Shown here: one piece after another, positions 1 to 9,638 of the stretch
Numbering within the stretch: the first letter of the stretch is position 1
Layout: every line of letters begins with the position of its first letter
Assembly (NCBI RefSeq): GCF_000763495.1
Contig: NZ_CP009576.1
Span: 2,366,001-2,430,000 of the forward strand
DNA from: Listeria ivanovii subsp. londoniensis
Lineage (GTDB): Bacteria; Bacillota; Bacilli; Lactobacillales; Listeriaceae
DNA: 64,000 nt
Direction of reading: 5' to 3'
The notes under the pieces: model-generated
What the model saw: the letters and a program-made list of their open reading frames with translations, nothing else
What the model was told of the DNA's origin: nothing
The model's database searches: none
Translations under genes and position numbers: made by a program

Positions 1-2
1 AT

Positions 3-47
3 ACATTAAATAAACGTTTTGCATCAGAATTGTTAAATGAAATCTAA
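3..47 (+). CDS. C-terminal end of an upstream gene (partial)
   Basis: One forward frame is open from the window edge to a TAA and encodes 14 residues ending in ASELLNEI. A terminator-like hairpin follows about 35 bases later, which suits the tail of a forward gene. Too little is visible to name a family, and an open frame this short can occur by chance. Confidence 0.3.
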   Translation, partial: TLNKRFASELLNEI

Positions 48-79
48 TAAATTCACTATACATTTGCAGAATCATTCAA

Positions 80-112
80 AAAAATCCACTCCAATGAAAG
101 AGTGGATTTTTC
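80..112. terminator. Bidirectional Rho-independent terminator
   Basis: An AAATCCACTC / GAGTGGATTT stem with an 8-base loop is flanked by A-rich sequence on the left and T-rich sequence on the right. It can end transcription of the minus-strand esterase and of the forward gene entering from the left edge. Confidence 0.85.
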
Positions 113-115
113 TAT

Positions 116-1159
116 TTATTTTTCTTCTAAAAACTCACTGATTAATTCGTATGTTTCGTCTGTTGCTTCGGAGTTTGTTGTCATATAACCATGTGGTACT
201 TTTTCAAACCGTTTTACGAATACTTCTACGCCGGCATTTTTTAATTTTTCAGCATATGCTTCCCCTTGATCTCTTAGTGGATCAAATTCAGCTGTTGCTA
301 AGAATGTTTTTGGAAGGCCAGCTAAATCTTTGCTACGAATAGGCGCAACAAGTGGATCATATTTACGATCAGTGGCGTTTGCCATATATAGTTTAAAGAA
401 TTTATCTAATGATTCTTTTGTTAATACATAACCTTCTGCAAATTCATCCATGGACGGATAAAGGACAGATGCGTCTCGGCTGAAAATATCTGTGGTTGGA
501 TAAAGCAAGATTTGTGCGGTGATGCTTGGTGCGCCTTTTGCTTTAGCGATTTGTGTCACTACGGTTGCTAAATTCGCTCCAACGCTATCTCCTGCAACGA
601 TGATGTCTGCGGATTTAGCACGCAAGCTTGTACGATGGCTTTGAACCCAAAGTAGCGCTGCATAAGCATCTTCTACTGCTGCCGGGAATGGATTTTCTGG
701 AGCAAGGCGATAATCCACGGTTACTACACGAGCGCCAGTTGTTTGTACTAGTTTACGAGCAACTGCATCATGTGTTTGCAGTCCACCTAATACAAATCCA
801 CCACCGTGATAATAAACAATGATTTCGAATGGCCCTTCTTCTTTTGGAGTGTAAATTCGAATTGGGATTTTTCCGCCTGGTCCATCAATTTTTTTGTTTT
901 CCACATCGCCAATTTCGATATCTTTAGCAGATGGTAAGGCTTTTGTTGCAAGTCTCATATATTTATATCGCGAATCTACATCGGATAATGGTGACGTGTT
1001 TTTCACAAATTCTTGTGATGCTTCATCTAAATTTTCAAGTACTTCTGGATTATACTCTTTTCTTCCAACCGCTTTTTTATAAATAAAGAAAACGACTAAC
1101 AAAGGAAGTAGAATAATCCCCGCAAAACCAATAGCAATCCATTTTATTGTATTTTTCAC
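116..1159 (-). CDS. Alpha/beta hydrolase, HSL-type esterase/lipase
   Basis: A 347-residue serine esterase of the hormone-sensitive-lipase (family IV) type, hydrolysing carboxyl esters of unknown origin. The oxyanion-hole motif HGGGF is at residues 118-122 and the nucleophile elbow GDSVG at 190-194 (Ser192). Asp293 in EFDPLRD and His323 in PHGY complete the triad. Residues 6-27 form one hydrophobic segment after a short basic stretch, so the enzyme is probably membrane-anchored; which side it faces is not decided by the sequence. The start is a GTG preceded by AAGGAG at about 10 bases. The gene stands alone, with a terminator downstream and the divergent argGH promoter upstream. Family assignment is firm; substrate is unknown. 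Confidence 0.9.
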   Translation of the reverse strand: MKNTIKWIAIGFAGIILLPLLVVFFIYKKAVGRKEYNPEVLENLDEASQEFVKNTSPLSDVDSRYKYMRLATKALPSAKDIEIGDVENKKIDGPGGKIPIRIYTPKEEGPFEIIVYYHGGGFVLGGLQTHDAVARKLVQTTGARVVTVDYRLAPENPFPAAVEDAYAALLWVQSHRTSLRAKSADIIVAGDSVGANLATVVTQIAKAKGAPSITAQILLYPTTDIFSRDASVLYPSMDEFAEGYVLTKESLDKFFKLYMANATDRKYDPLVAPIRSKDLAGLPKTFLATAEFDPLRDQGEAYAEKLKNAGVEVFVKRFEKVPHGYMTTNSEATDETYELISEFLEEK

Positions 1160-1304
1160 ACTTGCTCAACTCCTTCAATATAACTTCATTTACAAGTATA
1201 GCAGTTTTAGTAGCAGGAACCAATTTATTGCTATTTTAATCAAAGATTTTTTACCCCTCAATGTATTTTTTACTCATTTTTATGAATAATATAAAATAAA
1301 AAGG

Positions 1305-1351
1305 TTGATATATAATAATATCAGTGTTAATATAAATACAAATATTTGTAT
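1305..1351 (+). promoter_or_regulatory. argGH promoter with ArgR-like palindrome
   Basis: TTGATA (1305-1310) and TAATAT (1328-1333) are separated by 17 bases. Immediately downstream, 1336-1351 is a perfect 16-base palindrome, ATACAAATATTTGTAT, which resembles AT-rich ARG boxes. It covers the expected transcription start, the position for repression by arginine-bound ArgR. The palindrome is seen; the identity of the protein is inferred. Confidence 0.6.
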
Positions 1352-1375
1352 ATTTATAAATGGAGGGTGTTTACA

Positions 1376-2590
1376 ATGACAAAAGAAAAGATTGTATTAG
1401 CTTACTCAGGTGGATTAGATACTTCTGTTGCCATTCAATGGTTAGTAGAAGCTGGATATGAGGTAATCGCATGCTGTTTAGATGTTGGCGAAGGGAAAAA
1501 TTTAGACTTTATTAAAGAAAAAGCCATTACCGTTGGAGCGAGCCAATCCTATACGATTGATGCAAAAGAAGAATTTGCGGAAGATTTCGCTTTAATTGCT
1601 CTTCAAGCACATGCCTATTATGAAGGGAAATACCCGCTTATTTCCGCACTAAGCCGGCCTCTTATTGCTAAGAAACTAGTAGAAGTAGCTCGAAAAGAGG
1701 GCGCGTCTGCCATCGCTCACGGTTGTACTGGTAAGGGAAATGACCAAGTTCGGTTTGAAGTAGCGATTCATGCCCTTGCGCCGGATTTAAAAGTTGTTTC
1801 TCCTGTTCGTGATTGGAAATGGTCGAGAGAAGAAGAAATTAATTATGCACAGGAACACAATATTCCCGTTCCAATTGATTTAGATAATCCTTTTTCTATT
1901 GACCAAAATCTTTGGGGTAGAAGTAATGAATGTGGCGTCCTAGAAAATCCGTGGACAACACCACCGGAAGCTGCTTACGACTTAACCGTTAGTTTAGAAG
2001 ACGCACCAGATACAGCGGATATTATCGAAATCACTTTTGATGCTGGTATTCCAATTTCTTTAAATGGAGAAAACATGACTCTAGCTAACCTTATTTTGAC
2101 ATTAAATGAAATCGCTGGTAAACATGGCGTTGGTAGAATTGACCATATTGAAAACCGTCTAGTAGGTATTAAATCACGTGAAGTATATGAATGCCCCGCT
2201 GCAGTGACTTTAATCGCGGCACATAAAGAATTAGAAGACTTAACTTTTGTTCGTGAAATCGCCCACTTTAAGCCAATCATTGAACAAAAAATTAGCGAAA
2301 CTATTTACAATGGCCTATGGTTCTCTCCTTTAACAGAAGCGCTAGTGGCATTCTTGAAATCTACCCAAAAATTTGTGAACGGCACCATTCGTATCAAACT
2401 ATTTAAAGGACACGCTATTGTTGAAGGCAGAAAATCACCAAATTCCCTTTATGATGAAAACTTAGCTACTTATACCTCATCCGATACCTTTGACCAAGAT
2501 GCAGCAGTTGGCTTCATTAAATTATGGGGGCTACCAACAAAAGTGAGCGCAGAAGTAAATTCTAAAACAACCATTACAACTGAGGTGTAA
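1376..2590 (+). CDS. argG: Argininosuccinate synthase
   Basis: Joins citrulline and aspartate using ATP to make argininosuccinate, the penultimate step of arginine synthesis, in the cytoplasm. The protein has 404 residues, the usual length. The N-terminal ATP-pyrophosphatase P-loop AYSGGLDTS lies at about residues 10-18, and the conserved [13 protein letters not shown] is present. An in-frame ATG 30 bases upstream exists, but the ATG at 1376 has GGAGG 9 bases before it and lies beyond the operator palindrome, so it is preferred. argH follows after 3 bases, giving an argGH operon. The other arginine biosynthetic genes are not in this window. Confidence 0.97.
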   Translation: MTKEKIVLAYSGGLDTSVAIQWLVEAGYEVIACCLDVGEGKNLDFIKEKAITVGASQSYTIDAKEEFAEDFALIALQAHAYYEGKYPLISALSRPLIAKKLVEVARKEGASAIAHGCTGKGNDQVRFEVAIHALAPDLKVVSPVRDWKWSREEEINYAQEHNIPVPIDLDNPFSIDQNLWGRSNECGVLENPWTTPPEAAYDLTVSLEDAPDTADIIEITFDAGIPISLNGENMTLANLILTLNEIAGKHGVGRIDHIENRLVGIKSREVYECPAAVTLIAAHKELEDLTFVREIAHFKPIIEQKISETIYNGLWFSPLTEALVAFLKSTQKFVNGTIRIKLFKGHAIVEGRKSPNSLYDENLATYTSSDTFDQDAAVGFIKLWGLPTKVSAEVNSKTTITTEV

Positions 2591-2593
2591 AAA

Positions 2594-3964
2594 ATGGAAA
2601 AATTATGGGGCGGACGTTTTCAAGGAAAAAGCGAGACTTGGATAGATGAATTCGGTGCATCCATTTCTTTTGATCAAAAAATGGCGCAGGAAGATTTAAT
2701 CGGTAGTTTGGCACATGTCGCAATGCTTTCAAAATGTGGAATTATTTCCAGTACAGAAGCAGAGGAAATTACTGTTGGCTTAAAAACTCTTCAAGTGAAG
2801 TTATCACAAGGAGAACTTGAATTTAGTACGACAAATGAAGATATTCATCTAAATATCGAAAAACTGTTGCACGATGAAATTGGTCCTGTTGCTGGAAAAC
2901 TTCATACTGCTCGTAGCCGTAATGATCAAGTAGCAACTGATATGCATTTGTATTTAAAGCAAGGAGTGGCAGATATAATTACTTCTTTAAAACATTTGCG
3001 CATTGTTCTTATTAAAAAAGCGGAACGACATGTTGAAACGATCATGCCTGGTTATACTCATTTACAGCACGCCCAGCCGATTTCATTTGCACATCACCTG
3101 CTTGCTTACTTCGGCATGTTCACAAGAGATTTAGAGCGACTAGAAGAAAGTGTCAAACGGATTGATATCTCACCACTTGGTTCTGCAGCACTAGCAGGAA
3201 CCACCTTTCCAATTGATCGGATGTATAGTGCCGAATTACTAGGATTCTCCAAAGTATATGAAAATAGTTTAGATGGTGTTAGCGATCGTGATTTTATTAT
3301 TGAATTTCTTAGTAACAGTTCCATTTTAATGATGCATTTATCACGTTTTTGTGAAGAGTTAATACTTTGGACGAGCCACGAATTTCAGTTTGTTGAGTTA
3401 ACAGACGCTTTTTCGACCGGTAGCTCGATTATGCCTCAAAAGAAAAACCCTGATATGGCAGAGTTGATTCGCGGAAAAACAGGGCGAGTTTATGGTAATC
3501 TTTTCGGTATGCTGACGGTTCTCAAAGGACTTCCGCTTGCTTATAATAAAGACTTACAAGAAGATAAAGAAGGCATGTTTGATACACTGGAAACTGTAAA
3601 AATAAGTCTAGATATTTTTTCAGGAATGATTGAAACAATGAAAATTAATACAGTCGTTATGGAAGAATCCACCCAAAAAGATTTTTCTAATGCAACTGAA
3701 TTAGCTGATTACTTGGCGAAAAAAGGAGTTCCTTTTAGAGAAGCTCATGAAATCGTTGGAAAATTAGTTCTCGAATGTACACAAAATGGCATTTATTTGC
3801 AAGATGTGCCACTTTCATATTATCAAGAAATTAATCCACTAATTAAAGACGACATCTATCATGTACTCGCCTCCAAGACAGCCGTTCAAAAAAGAAATTC
3901 TTATGGTGGGACTGGATTTGATCAGATTCACATCGCGTTAGCTAATGCGAGAGATATTTTGTGA
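2594..3964 (+). CDS. argH: Argininosuccinate lyase
   Basis: Cleaves argininosuccinate to arginine and fumarate, the last step of arginine synthesis. The 456-residue length is typical. It begins KLWGGRF, as most ArgH proteins do, and carries the fumarase/aspartase-superfamily signature [12 protein letters not shown], whose mobile serine loop is catalytic. TARSRNDQ, another ArgH hallmark, is also present. It starts 3 bases after argG with GAGGTG as ribosome site, so the two are co-translated from one message. A hairpin terminator follows directly. Confidence 0.97.
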   Translation: MEKLWGGRFQGKSETWIDEFGASISFDQKMAQEDLIGSLAHVAMLSKCGIISSTEAEEITVGLKTLQVKLSQGELEFSTTNEDIHLNIEKLLHDEIGPVAGKLHTARSRNDQVATDMHLYLKQGVADIITSLKHLRIVLIKKAERHVETIMPGYTHLQHAQPISFAHHLLAYFGMFTRDLERLEESVKRIDISPLGSAALAGTTFPIDRMYSAELLGFSKVYENSLDGVSDRDFIIEFLSNSSILMMHLSRFCEELILWTSHEFQFVELTDAFSTGSSIMPQKKNPDMAELIRGKTGRVYGNLFGMLTVLKGLPLAYNKDLQEDKEGMFDTLETVKISLDIFSGMIETMKINTVVMEESTQKDFSNATELADYLAKKGVPFREAHEIVGKLVLECTQNGIYLQDVPLSYYQEINPLIKDDIYHVLASKTAVQKRNSYGGTGFDQIHIALANARDIL

Positions 3965-3966
3965 AA

Positions 3967-4003
3967 AATGGGACGCATTTCCTTATATGCGTTCCATTTT
4001 TTT
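3967..4003 (+). terminator. argGH terminator
   Basis: AATGGGACGCAT pairs with ATGCGTTCCATT across an 8-base loop with one bulge, followed by a run of seven T residues. It lies just after the argH stop codon. Confidence 0.88.
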
Positions 4004-4072
4004 GATGGATTTCTTGTTTATAGCTGAATTCTATTTGTCAAAGCACTAGTTTATTTGTTACTATAATAGGAT

Positions 4073-4098
4073 GTTACCTTTTGGCTAACTTGGGGAAA
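4073..4098 (+). promoter_or_regulatory. Possible sigma-B-type promoter of betL
   Basis: GTTACC and GGGAAA are spaced by 14 bases, close to the Listeria sigma-B pattern (GTTT, about 14 bases, GGGWAT). The site lies 32 bases before the betL start, and stress control would suit an osmolyte carrier. A TATAAT-like hexamer at 4062-4067 has no well-spaced -35, so a sigma-A alternative is weaker. Confidence 0.4.
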
Positions 4099-4130
4099 TA
4101 CATACAGAGAAATAAAAAGGGAGTGATGCA

Positions 4131-5654
4131 ATGAAAAAATTAACAACGGTATTTTGGGGAGCTAGCTTGTTAGTTGTGTTAGCTGTTTTATTCGGTGCTT
4201 TTTTACCAAATCAATTTGAAATGCTGACGTCAAATGTTCAACAATTTTTAACAAGTAATTTTGGTTGGTACTATTTAATCGTTGTAGCGGTTATTATTAT
4301 TTTCTGCTTATTTTTAGTTTTAAGCCCAATTGGTTCCATTCGGCTTGGAAAACCTGGCGAAAAACCTGAATATAGCAACCTTTCTTGGTTTGCGATGCTG
4401 TTTAGTGCCGGGATGGGAATTGGATTAGTATTTTGGGGTGCTGCCGAACCATTATCTCATTACGCAGTTCAAGCTCCTGGTGGTGAGGTAGGTACACAAG
4501 CTGCGATGAAAGATGCTTTGCGCTATTCATTCTTTCACTGGGGTATATCAGCATGGGCAATTTATGCAATCGTTGCACTTGCACTAGCCTACTTTAAATT
4601 CAGAAAAAATGCCCCTGGTCTGATAAGTGCTACGCTTTATCCGATTTTAGGAAAACATGCAAAAGGTCCAATTGGTCAAATCATTGATATAGTTGCTGTT
4701 TTTGCAACGGTTATTGGAGTCGCGACCACACTTGGACTAGGTGCTCAACAAATTAATGGTGGTTTAACGTATTTATTCGGCGTACCTAATAATTTTAGTG
4801 TCCAACTAACGATTATCGTAGTCGTCACTATTTTATTCTTACTTTCTGCAATGTCTGGGCTGGATAAAGGAATTCAACTCTTAAGTAATGTAAATATTTA
4901 TGTTGCTGGTGTCTTACTTATCTTAACGCTTATTCTAGGACCAACTCTGTTCATTATGAATAACTTTACCAATTCATTTGGTGATTACTTACAAAATATT
5001 ATTCAAATGAGTTTCCAAACTGCGCCTGATGCTCCAAATGCTCGTGCTTGGATTGACTCTTGGACGATTTTTTACTGGGCTTGGTGGCTATCTTGGTCTC
5101 CGTTTGTTGGTATTTTTATCGCCAGAATTTCTCGTGGTCGAAGTATTCGCCAATTTTTACTTGGTGTAATAGTACTTCCTTCCCTAGTCAGTATATTCTG
5201 GTTTGCTGTTTTTGGAGGTTCTGCTATTTTTGTTGAACAACATGCAAACAGTGGTCTTTCCAATCTCGCAACGGAGCAAGTACTATTTGGCGTATTTAAC
5301 GAACTTCCAGGTGGGATGATTCTATCAATTGTAGCGATGATTTTGATTGCAGTATTCTTTATTACTTCTGCTGACTCAGCCACATTTGTACTTGGCATGC
5401 AAACAACTGGCGGTTCACTGAATCCACCCAACTCAGTGAAAGTAACATGGGGACTCTTACAAGCCGGAATTGCCAGTGTTTTACTTTATGCTGGTGGATT
5501 GACTGCCTTGCAAAATGCCTCAATTATTGCCGCATTTCCGTTTTCGATTGTTATTATCTTAATGATTGTTTCGCTCTTTGTATCCCTTACTCGAGAACGA
5601 GAGAAATTAGGACTTTACGTAAGACCAAAGAAATCACAACGGTCACAACTATAA
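4131..5654 (+). CDS. betL: Glycine betaine transporter, BCCT family
   Basis: Secondary carrier importing glycine betaine, driven by sodium in characterised members, for osmotic protection. The 507-residue protein has about 12 membrane segments. It contains the tryptophan-rich BCCT core [12 protein letters not shown] followed by the conserved IARISRGR loop, and the early [14 protein letters not shown] motif. The start has GGGAG about 8 bases upstream. It is monocistronic, between the argGH terminator and its own terminator. The name is by recall of the Listeria carrier, which is sodium-dependent and distinct from the ABC importers Gbu and OpuC. It may instead carry a related betaine. Confidence 0.93.
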   Translation: MKKLTTVFWGASLLVVLAVLFGAFLPNQFEMLTSNVQQFLTSNFGWYYLIVVAVIIIFCLFLVLSPIGSIRLGKPGEKPEYSNLSWFAMLFSAGMGIGLVFWGAAEPLSHYAVQAPGGEVGTQAAMKDALRYSFFHWGISAWAIYAIVALALAYFKFRKNAPGLISATLYPILGKHAKGPIGQIIDIVAVFATVIGVATTLGLGAQQINGGLTYLFGVPNNFSVQLTIIVVVTILFLLSAMSGLDKGIQLLSNVNIYVAGVLLILTLILGPTLFIMNNFTNSFGDYLQNIIQMSFQTAPDAPNARAWIDSWTIFYWAWWLSWSPFVGIFIARISRGRSIRQFLLGVIVLPSLVSIFWFAVFGGSAIFVEQHANSGLSNLATEQVLFGVFNELPGGMILSIVAMILIAVFFITSADSATFVLGMQTTGGSLNPPNSVKVTWGLLQAGIASVLLYAGGLTALQNASIIAAFPFSIVIILMIVSLFVSLTREREKLGLYVRPKKSQRSQL

Positions 5655-5660
5655 ACTAAA

Positions 5661-5703
5661 AAAGGGATGTAACGCTATTATTCAGTGTTACATCCTTTTT
5701 TAT
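5661..5703. terminator. Terminator between betL and the minus-strand operon
   Basis: GGATGTAAC (5665-5673) pairs with GTTACATCC (5687-5695), flanked by A residues on the left and a T run on the right. It can serve both betL and the convergent gene ending at 5709. Confidence 0.87.
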
Positions 5704-5708
5704 TACCC

Positions 5709-5900
5709 TTATTTCTGCTTATCGGCAATTATTTCTCGGTAACTCCTTGTTTTTCTAGGATACTTTTTCCGAAAGAAATGTTGCGAGATGATTGCTAACA
5801 CAAGGGCTATTGCGGTAATAGCAATAGAACTTCGAAATATACCCGTGATTAATAATAAAGCACTTATAAATAAGGTTGCATTAAAAAGGAATTTTTCCAT
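5709..5900 (-). CDS. Small two-helix membrane protein
   Basis: A 63-residue protein with two hydrophobic segments (about residues 6-22 and 26-41) and a basic tail, KKYPRKTRSYREI. GGAGGAG sits about 6 bases before the ATG and overlaps the end of the upstream aldolase gene, so it is the last gene of the galactitol-type operon. I recognise no family. A role with the PTS membrane component is possible but unsupported. Confidence 0.75.
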   Translation of the reverse strand: MEKFLFNATLFISALLLITGIFRSSIAITAIALVLAIISQHFFRKKYPRKTRSYREIIADKQK

Positions 5901-5903
5901 TTG

Positions 5904-6554
5904 TTACTCCTCCAAATTATAATTTAATTCTCCGTCATGTACTAATTTTTTTATATTTAATGCATCAAACACCATCGCTTTTTCAGCAATATACGCATTA
6001 TATTCAATCCGTTCTAACATATCGTAAGCTTTATGCAAAGTGGATTCTAATACGACAATTCCGTGTTTATTAAGTAAGCTAGCACTTGGAACAGCATTTT
6101 TTCCTAATTCAATGACATGTTTTCGAACGATTTCTGCTAGTTCTGGACTTGTAGCTGGAGCAAAGGTTAGTGTGGGGATTTGTCCTATTTTTTGCGTTGC
6201 TTCTGTTAAATTCGGGAGTTCCATACCTAGTGTTGCAAATAACATGGACTCTTTGGGATGCGCATGAAGAACACAACCAATATCGGGATTTTCTACATAA
6301 CAAGCACGATGTAAATTAATTTCGCGCGTGATTCTACCGTCTCCTTCTACCACTTCATTATTATTATCCACGACTAAAATCTCATATGGTGACAGGTCAC
6401 AAAGCCGTGCTTGACTCATTAAGGTTGGCGTCATAATAATGTGCTCTTTATTCATACGTACGCTGACATTTCCACCCGCTGCATTCGTTTCAAAGCGGTC
6501 AAACATGGTCTTCACTATTTTCGCTAAATCTTCACGTTCTTTTTGGTACAACAT
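5904..6554 (-). CDS. Class II aldolase/adducin family (L-fuculose-phosphate aldolase-like)
   Basis: A 216-residue zinc aldolase of the AraD/FucA family, which retro-aldol cleaves sugar 1-phosphates to glycolysis-level products. The phosphate-binding GGNVSVR is at 27-33. Zinc ligands are His97 and His99 in LHAHPKE and His164 in LNKHG; Glu78 is at the catalytic acid position. The ATG lies 1 base after the stop of the kinase gene and uses the GAGGAG inside it, so the two are translationally coupled. The true substrate is open: with a PfkB kinase and a galactitol-type PTS it should act on a phosphorylated ketose. An epimerase role (AraD-like) is the main alternative. Confidence 0.88.
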   Translation of the reverse strand: MLYQKEREDLAKIVKTMFDRFETNAAGGNVSVRMNKEHIIMTPTLMSQARLCDLSPYEILVVDNNNEVVEGDGRITREINLHRACYVENPDIGCVLHAHPKESMLFATLGMELPNLTEATQKIGQIPTLTFAPATSPELAEIVRKHVIELGKNAVPSASLLNKHGIVVLESTLHKAYDMLERIEYNAYIAEKAMVFDALNIKKLVHDGELNYNLEE

Positions 6555-6555
6555 A

Positions 6556-7488
6556 TTATCTCTCCTCTAATTGTATAATACTTACTTGATTTTTTAATTG
6601 TCCAGCTGCTTCTAAATCAAAACTCGAACTATCGAGCTGCATCACTTTACTAGCTGAACAGCCTGTCGCTACTTTTAATGTCTCCATAATTGGCATATTC
6701 ATCGCCAGTCCAGCAATAAAAGCTCCGACAAAAACATCTCCTGCTCCCGTATCGTTTCGTTCTTTTACAACCGGTGGAATAGCTTGATATAATTTGCCAT
6801 TATGCGCGCAAATCGAACCTTTTCCTCCAAGCGAAACGACTAAATAAGGAATTTCAAGAGCAAGCGAGCGAATGTTTTCTTCGAGTGATTCCGTCTTTTC
6901 TGCCAAAATAGCCACCACTTCCTCTTCATTTGGTTTAATAAAATCAACACCCAATTGAACAGCAAGTTTTAAGTAATCACCGGAACTATCACAAGCTAAA
7001 AAGGCTCCTGTGTTTTTAACGGTTTCTAGTAGTTCTTTAAAATCAGATAATGTATAATGAGGAGGCGGAGATCCAGCAATCACCACCATATCCTCTTTTT
7101 TAACTTTTTTAGCGATTTGTTTTAAAAGATTCGTTTTGTTGGTTTGACTTACGGAAAAACCAGCTTCCGGTATCATTGTGCTGCCATTTGTGTCATCACT
7201 AAGGACGATGAAGCATTCTCTTGTCGAAGTTCCAGCTTCCACAAGAAAATCATGGTTAATGTGCTTTTCTTCTAGAATCGCATATAGTTGGTCAAGATTG
7301 TTTGATCCCGCAATTCCAAGTGCTTCATTTTTAATACCAAATTTGGCTAACACTCCTGAAACATGTAGCCCCTTTCCCCCACAATCAAAAGTGGTTCTTA
7401 TGACCCGATTCGTCTTCCTTTTTTCTAACTCACCGTGAATGAAAAGTAATCGATCAATCGCTGGATTTAATGTTATTGTATAAATCAT
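6556..7488 (-). CDS. PfkB sugar kinase (1-phosphofructokinase / tagatose-6-phosphate kinase type)
   Basis: A 310-residue ribokinase-fold enzyme of the FruK/LacC branch, phosphorylating a ketose phosphate with ATP. The first signature GGKG is at 37-40 and the second, DTGAGDVF, around 246-253, with Asp251 as catalytic base. It begins MIYTITLNPAIDR, typical of FruK/LacC. GGAGTGATGAG precedes the ATG. It lies between the PTS membrane gene and the aldolase gene, so it probably acts on the sugar phosphate delivered by that PTS. FruK and LacC types cannot be separated by eye. Confidence 0.92.
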   Translation of the reverse strand: MIYTITLNPAIDRLLFIHGELEKRKTNRVIRTTFDCGGKGLHVSGVLAKFGIKNEALGIAGSNNLDQLYAILEEKHINHDFLVEAGTSTRECFIVLSDDTNGSTMIPEAGFSVSQTNKTNLLKQIAKKVKKEDMVVIAGSPPPHYTLSDFKELLETVKNTGAFLACDSSGDYLKLAVQLGVDFIKPNEEEVVAILAEKTESLEENIRSLALEIPYLVVSLGGKGSICAHNGKLYQAIPPVVKERNDTGAGDVFVGAFIAGLAMNMPIMETLKVATGCSASKVMQLDSSSFDLEAAGQLKNQVSIIQLEER

Positions 7489-7505
7489 CTCATCACTCCT
7501 GCTTA

Positions 7506-8855
7506 TTAAGAGCTCGCTTTTTCTAGCTCAATTGTTCGTTTTTTCATCATTTTTACATAAAATACTAGTAATAGTACCCAAATTGCGACAAAAATGAAAC
7601 CAAGAATCGTAAACTTGCTTGCCTCTGCAAAGATATAACGGAAGATTGGATACTCCAGCGTGCTCCAGGTAATTTCTTGCCCCGCTTTAAGTGAAATTGC
7701 TCCAGTTGAATGCGCCAAATCGGTAATTGTTCCGGCAAAAAAAGTCGATACATATAAGAAAATCGGTGTAGTAATGACACCTAGAATAATCATCCGCATT
7801 AAGTTTCCACCAGTCACAATTAAAGCTGGTGCGCATAAGGAAATATTCAGGATTCCGGCGAATGGAAGTACCCCGTTTCCTGGCAAAATAAGCGCAAAGA
7901 TAAGTGTGACAGGAACCATCACGACAACGGCAACCCAAACCTCACTACACCCTGCTAAAATTGGCCAATCTAAACCGATAAAAAGTTCACGGTTTTTAAA
8001 TTTACGTTTCATAAATTCGGATATACCATCAGAAAGTGGCGACAATGCTTGCATAAACAATTTCGCCACCATTGGGAAAAGGGTAAGTGCCGCAGCTGCC
8101 TGCATTGCTAACATCAACGTTTTAGCCACATCATAACCAGCAGCAATACCTAGAAGACCACCGATAATAAAGCCCATCACGTGGTTTTCTGCAAAAATCC
8201 CAATTTTATCTTTTAACGCGTTTGCATCCATGTCTTTGCGAAGTACTGGAATTTTCTTAAGTAGCCAATCAATCGGCATTAAGAAAATACAGAAAATCAT
8301 CATTCCGTGTGAAACAGTGACACCTGGAATCCCGTTCAACTCTTGAATTTGGCGTTGGTTCGCATCACAAAGGATTAATTCTGTCACAATCTGAATTCCC
8401 GCGACAATAAAGGCTAGGTACACATTATGTGTGACACCAATAATTAATACCGCTGTCAAAATTTTCCCCCAAACATTCCATAAATCGACATTCAAGGTTT
8501 TCGTCTTATTAATAATGAGCATGATAGCATTAATCCCTAGCTGTAACGGGAACATCAAGAAGGCGAATGGCCATGCCCAAGCAAGTGTCGCCATTGATGT
8601 CCAACCACCATCTAAAATACTTAAATTAATTCCAGTTCTTTCCGCAAGGCCCTGTGCTGCCGGGGTTAAAGCTTCAATCATAAAGCCAATAACAATATTC
8701 ATTCCAAGGAAAGCAACCCCCAGAATAATTCCTGCACTTACCGCGTCTTTCACTTTCATCCGTACAATGAGTCCAATAATAATCATTAACGCTGGAACAA
8801 AAACAGCCGCTCCAAGATTCAAAATAAATTGTATGACTGATTGTAATGACTCCAT
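7506..8855 (-). CDS. PTS galactitol-type transporter, EIIC
   Basis: A 449-residue polytopic protein of the GatC family, the membrane channel of a PTS that imports and phosphorylates its substrate. About ten hydrophobic segments are visible. The SLQSVIQFILNLGAAVFVPA start and the conserved loop with GLDWPILAGCSEVW are typical of GatC. GGGAG precedes the ATG. It is followed by the kinase gene and preceded by separate IIB and IIA genes, the GatABC arrangement. No galactitol-phosphate dehydrogenase is nearby, so galactitol itself is not assured as substrate. Confidence 0.92.
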   Translation of the reverse strand: MESLQSVIQFILNLGAAVFVPALMIIIGLIVRMKVKDAVSAGIILGVAFLGMNIVIGFMIEALTPAAQGLAERTGINLSILDGGWTSMATLAWAWPFAFLMFPLQLGINAIMLIINKTKTLNVDLWNVWGKILTAVLIIGVTHNVYLAFIVAGIQIVTELILCDANQRQIQELNGIPGVTVSHGMMIFCIFLMPIDWLLKKIPVLRKDMDANALKDKIGIFAENHVMGFIIGGLLGIAAGYDVAKTLMLAMQAAAALTLFPMVAKLFMQALSPLSDGISEFMKRKFKNRELFIGLDWPILAGCSEVWVAVVVMVPVTLIFALILPGNGVLPFAGILNISLCAPALIVTGGNLMRMIILGVITTPIFLYVSTFFAGTITDLAHSTGAISLKAGQEITWSTLEYPIFRYIFAEASKFTILGFIFVAIWVLLLVFYVKMMKKRTIELEKASS

Positions 8856-8882
8856 TTTTCCACGCTCCCTTTTCTGGCTTGT

Positions 8883-9158
8883 TTATTTTAAAGCATTAAT
8901 TAGTTTTTCTGTTTCTTCTTCCATTCCCATACCTGTTAAAAAGGCAATACCATTCAGTGTTGGAATATCATATTCTTTATTGGCTTTAGTGATTGCGACA
9001 TAAACTTCACTTGTTCGAACGTGTTGATCGAGTGACTTAATATCAACAGCTTCCACAGTTGCACGAACTCCTTTTTCTTTTAAAATCCGTTCTACTTTTG
9101 ATGCGACTGTTTGACTTGTTGCTACTCCAGAACCACATGCTACGATAACTTTTTTCAC
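8883..9158 (-). CDS. PTS galactitol-type transporter, EIIB
   Basis: A 91-residue cytosolic phosphocarrier that passes phosphate from IIA to the sugar bound to IIC. The phosphocysteine loop ACGSGVATS places Cys8 as the active residue. The GTG at 9158, with GGAG 10 bases upstream, gives the canonical start MKKVIVACGSG. A longer reading from 9197 would overlap the IIA gene and add 13 residues outside the fold, so it is rejected. It lies between the IIA and IIC genes of the same operon. Confidence 0.92.
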   Translation of the reverse strand: MKKVIVACGSGVATSQTVASKVERILKEKGVRATVEAVDIKSLDQHVRTSEVYVAITKANKEYDIPTLNGIAFLTGMGMEEETEKLINALK

Positions 9159-9163
9159 TGTAA

Positions 9164-9631
9164 TCACTCTCCAAATTGTTTTTTTAGAAACGTACATAAT
9201 GAGGCACTTTCATTGATTTCTTTCAGTTGTTCCACAAACGCTGCTTCCATGAATTTCTCCATGATACTTGAAAGCAGTGGAACTTGATCTTTTGGTTGTT
9301 TGATTCCAAGCATAAAAATGACTTCCACATCAATCCATTTCTCGCTTGATCCCATCTGGATAAATGGAATTGGTGTAGAAAGCTTATTTACCAGTACAAA
9401 AGGACGTTTGACATAAATCGTATCTGTATGAGGAATAGCCATTTTAATTCCATTCATCTCTAGTCCAGTAGGAAAAACGACTTCTCGGCTTGTTACCGCT
9501 TCTTTAAAAGTTGCTTCTACATACTGTTCTTTTTCTAAAATCTTGCTAGTGCATTCAAAAAGTTCTGCCTGATTTTGGTAAGTAGAATTTATCAGGGTTA
9601 ATTCTTTTTGAAACAAATCATGGTAATCCAC
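9164..9631 (-). CDS. PTS galactitol/fructose-type EIIA
   Basis: A 155-residue EIIA of the mannitol/fructose-like fold that accepts phosphate from HPr. The active histidine is His68 in MAIPHTDT. The start is a GTG with the strong ribosome site AAAGGGGGTGA just upstream. An ATG 33 bases further upstream lies inside the regulator gene and before the ribosome site, so it is not used. It is the first PTS gene after the regulator. Confidence 0.9.
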   Translation of the reverse strand: MDYHDLFQKELTLINSTYQNQAELFECTSKILEKEQYVEATFKEAVTSREVVFPTGLEMNGIKMAIPHTDTIYVKRPFVLVNKLSTPIPFIQMGSSEKWIDVEVIFMLGIKQPKDQVPLLSSIMEKFMEAAFVEQLKEINESASLCTFLKKQFGE

Positions 9632-9638
9632 GTACCGC

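Noticed and set aside
8431-9003. 190-codon forward open frame
   Set aside because: It is antisense to the galactitol-type IIC and IIB genes, which carry clear family motifs; it has no ribosome site or recognisable domain.
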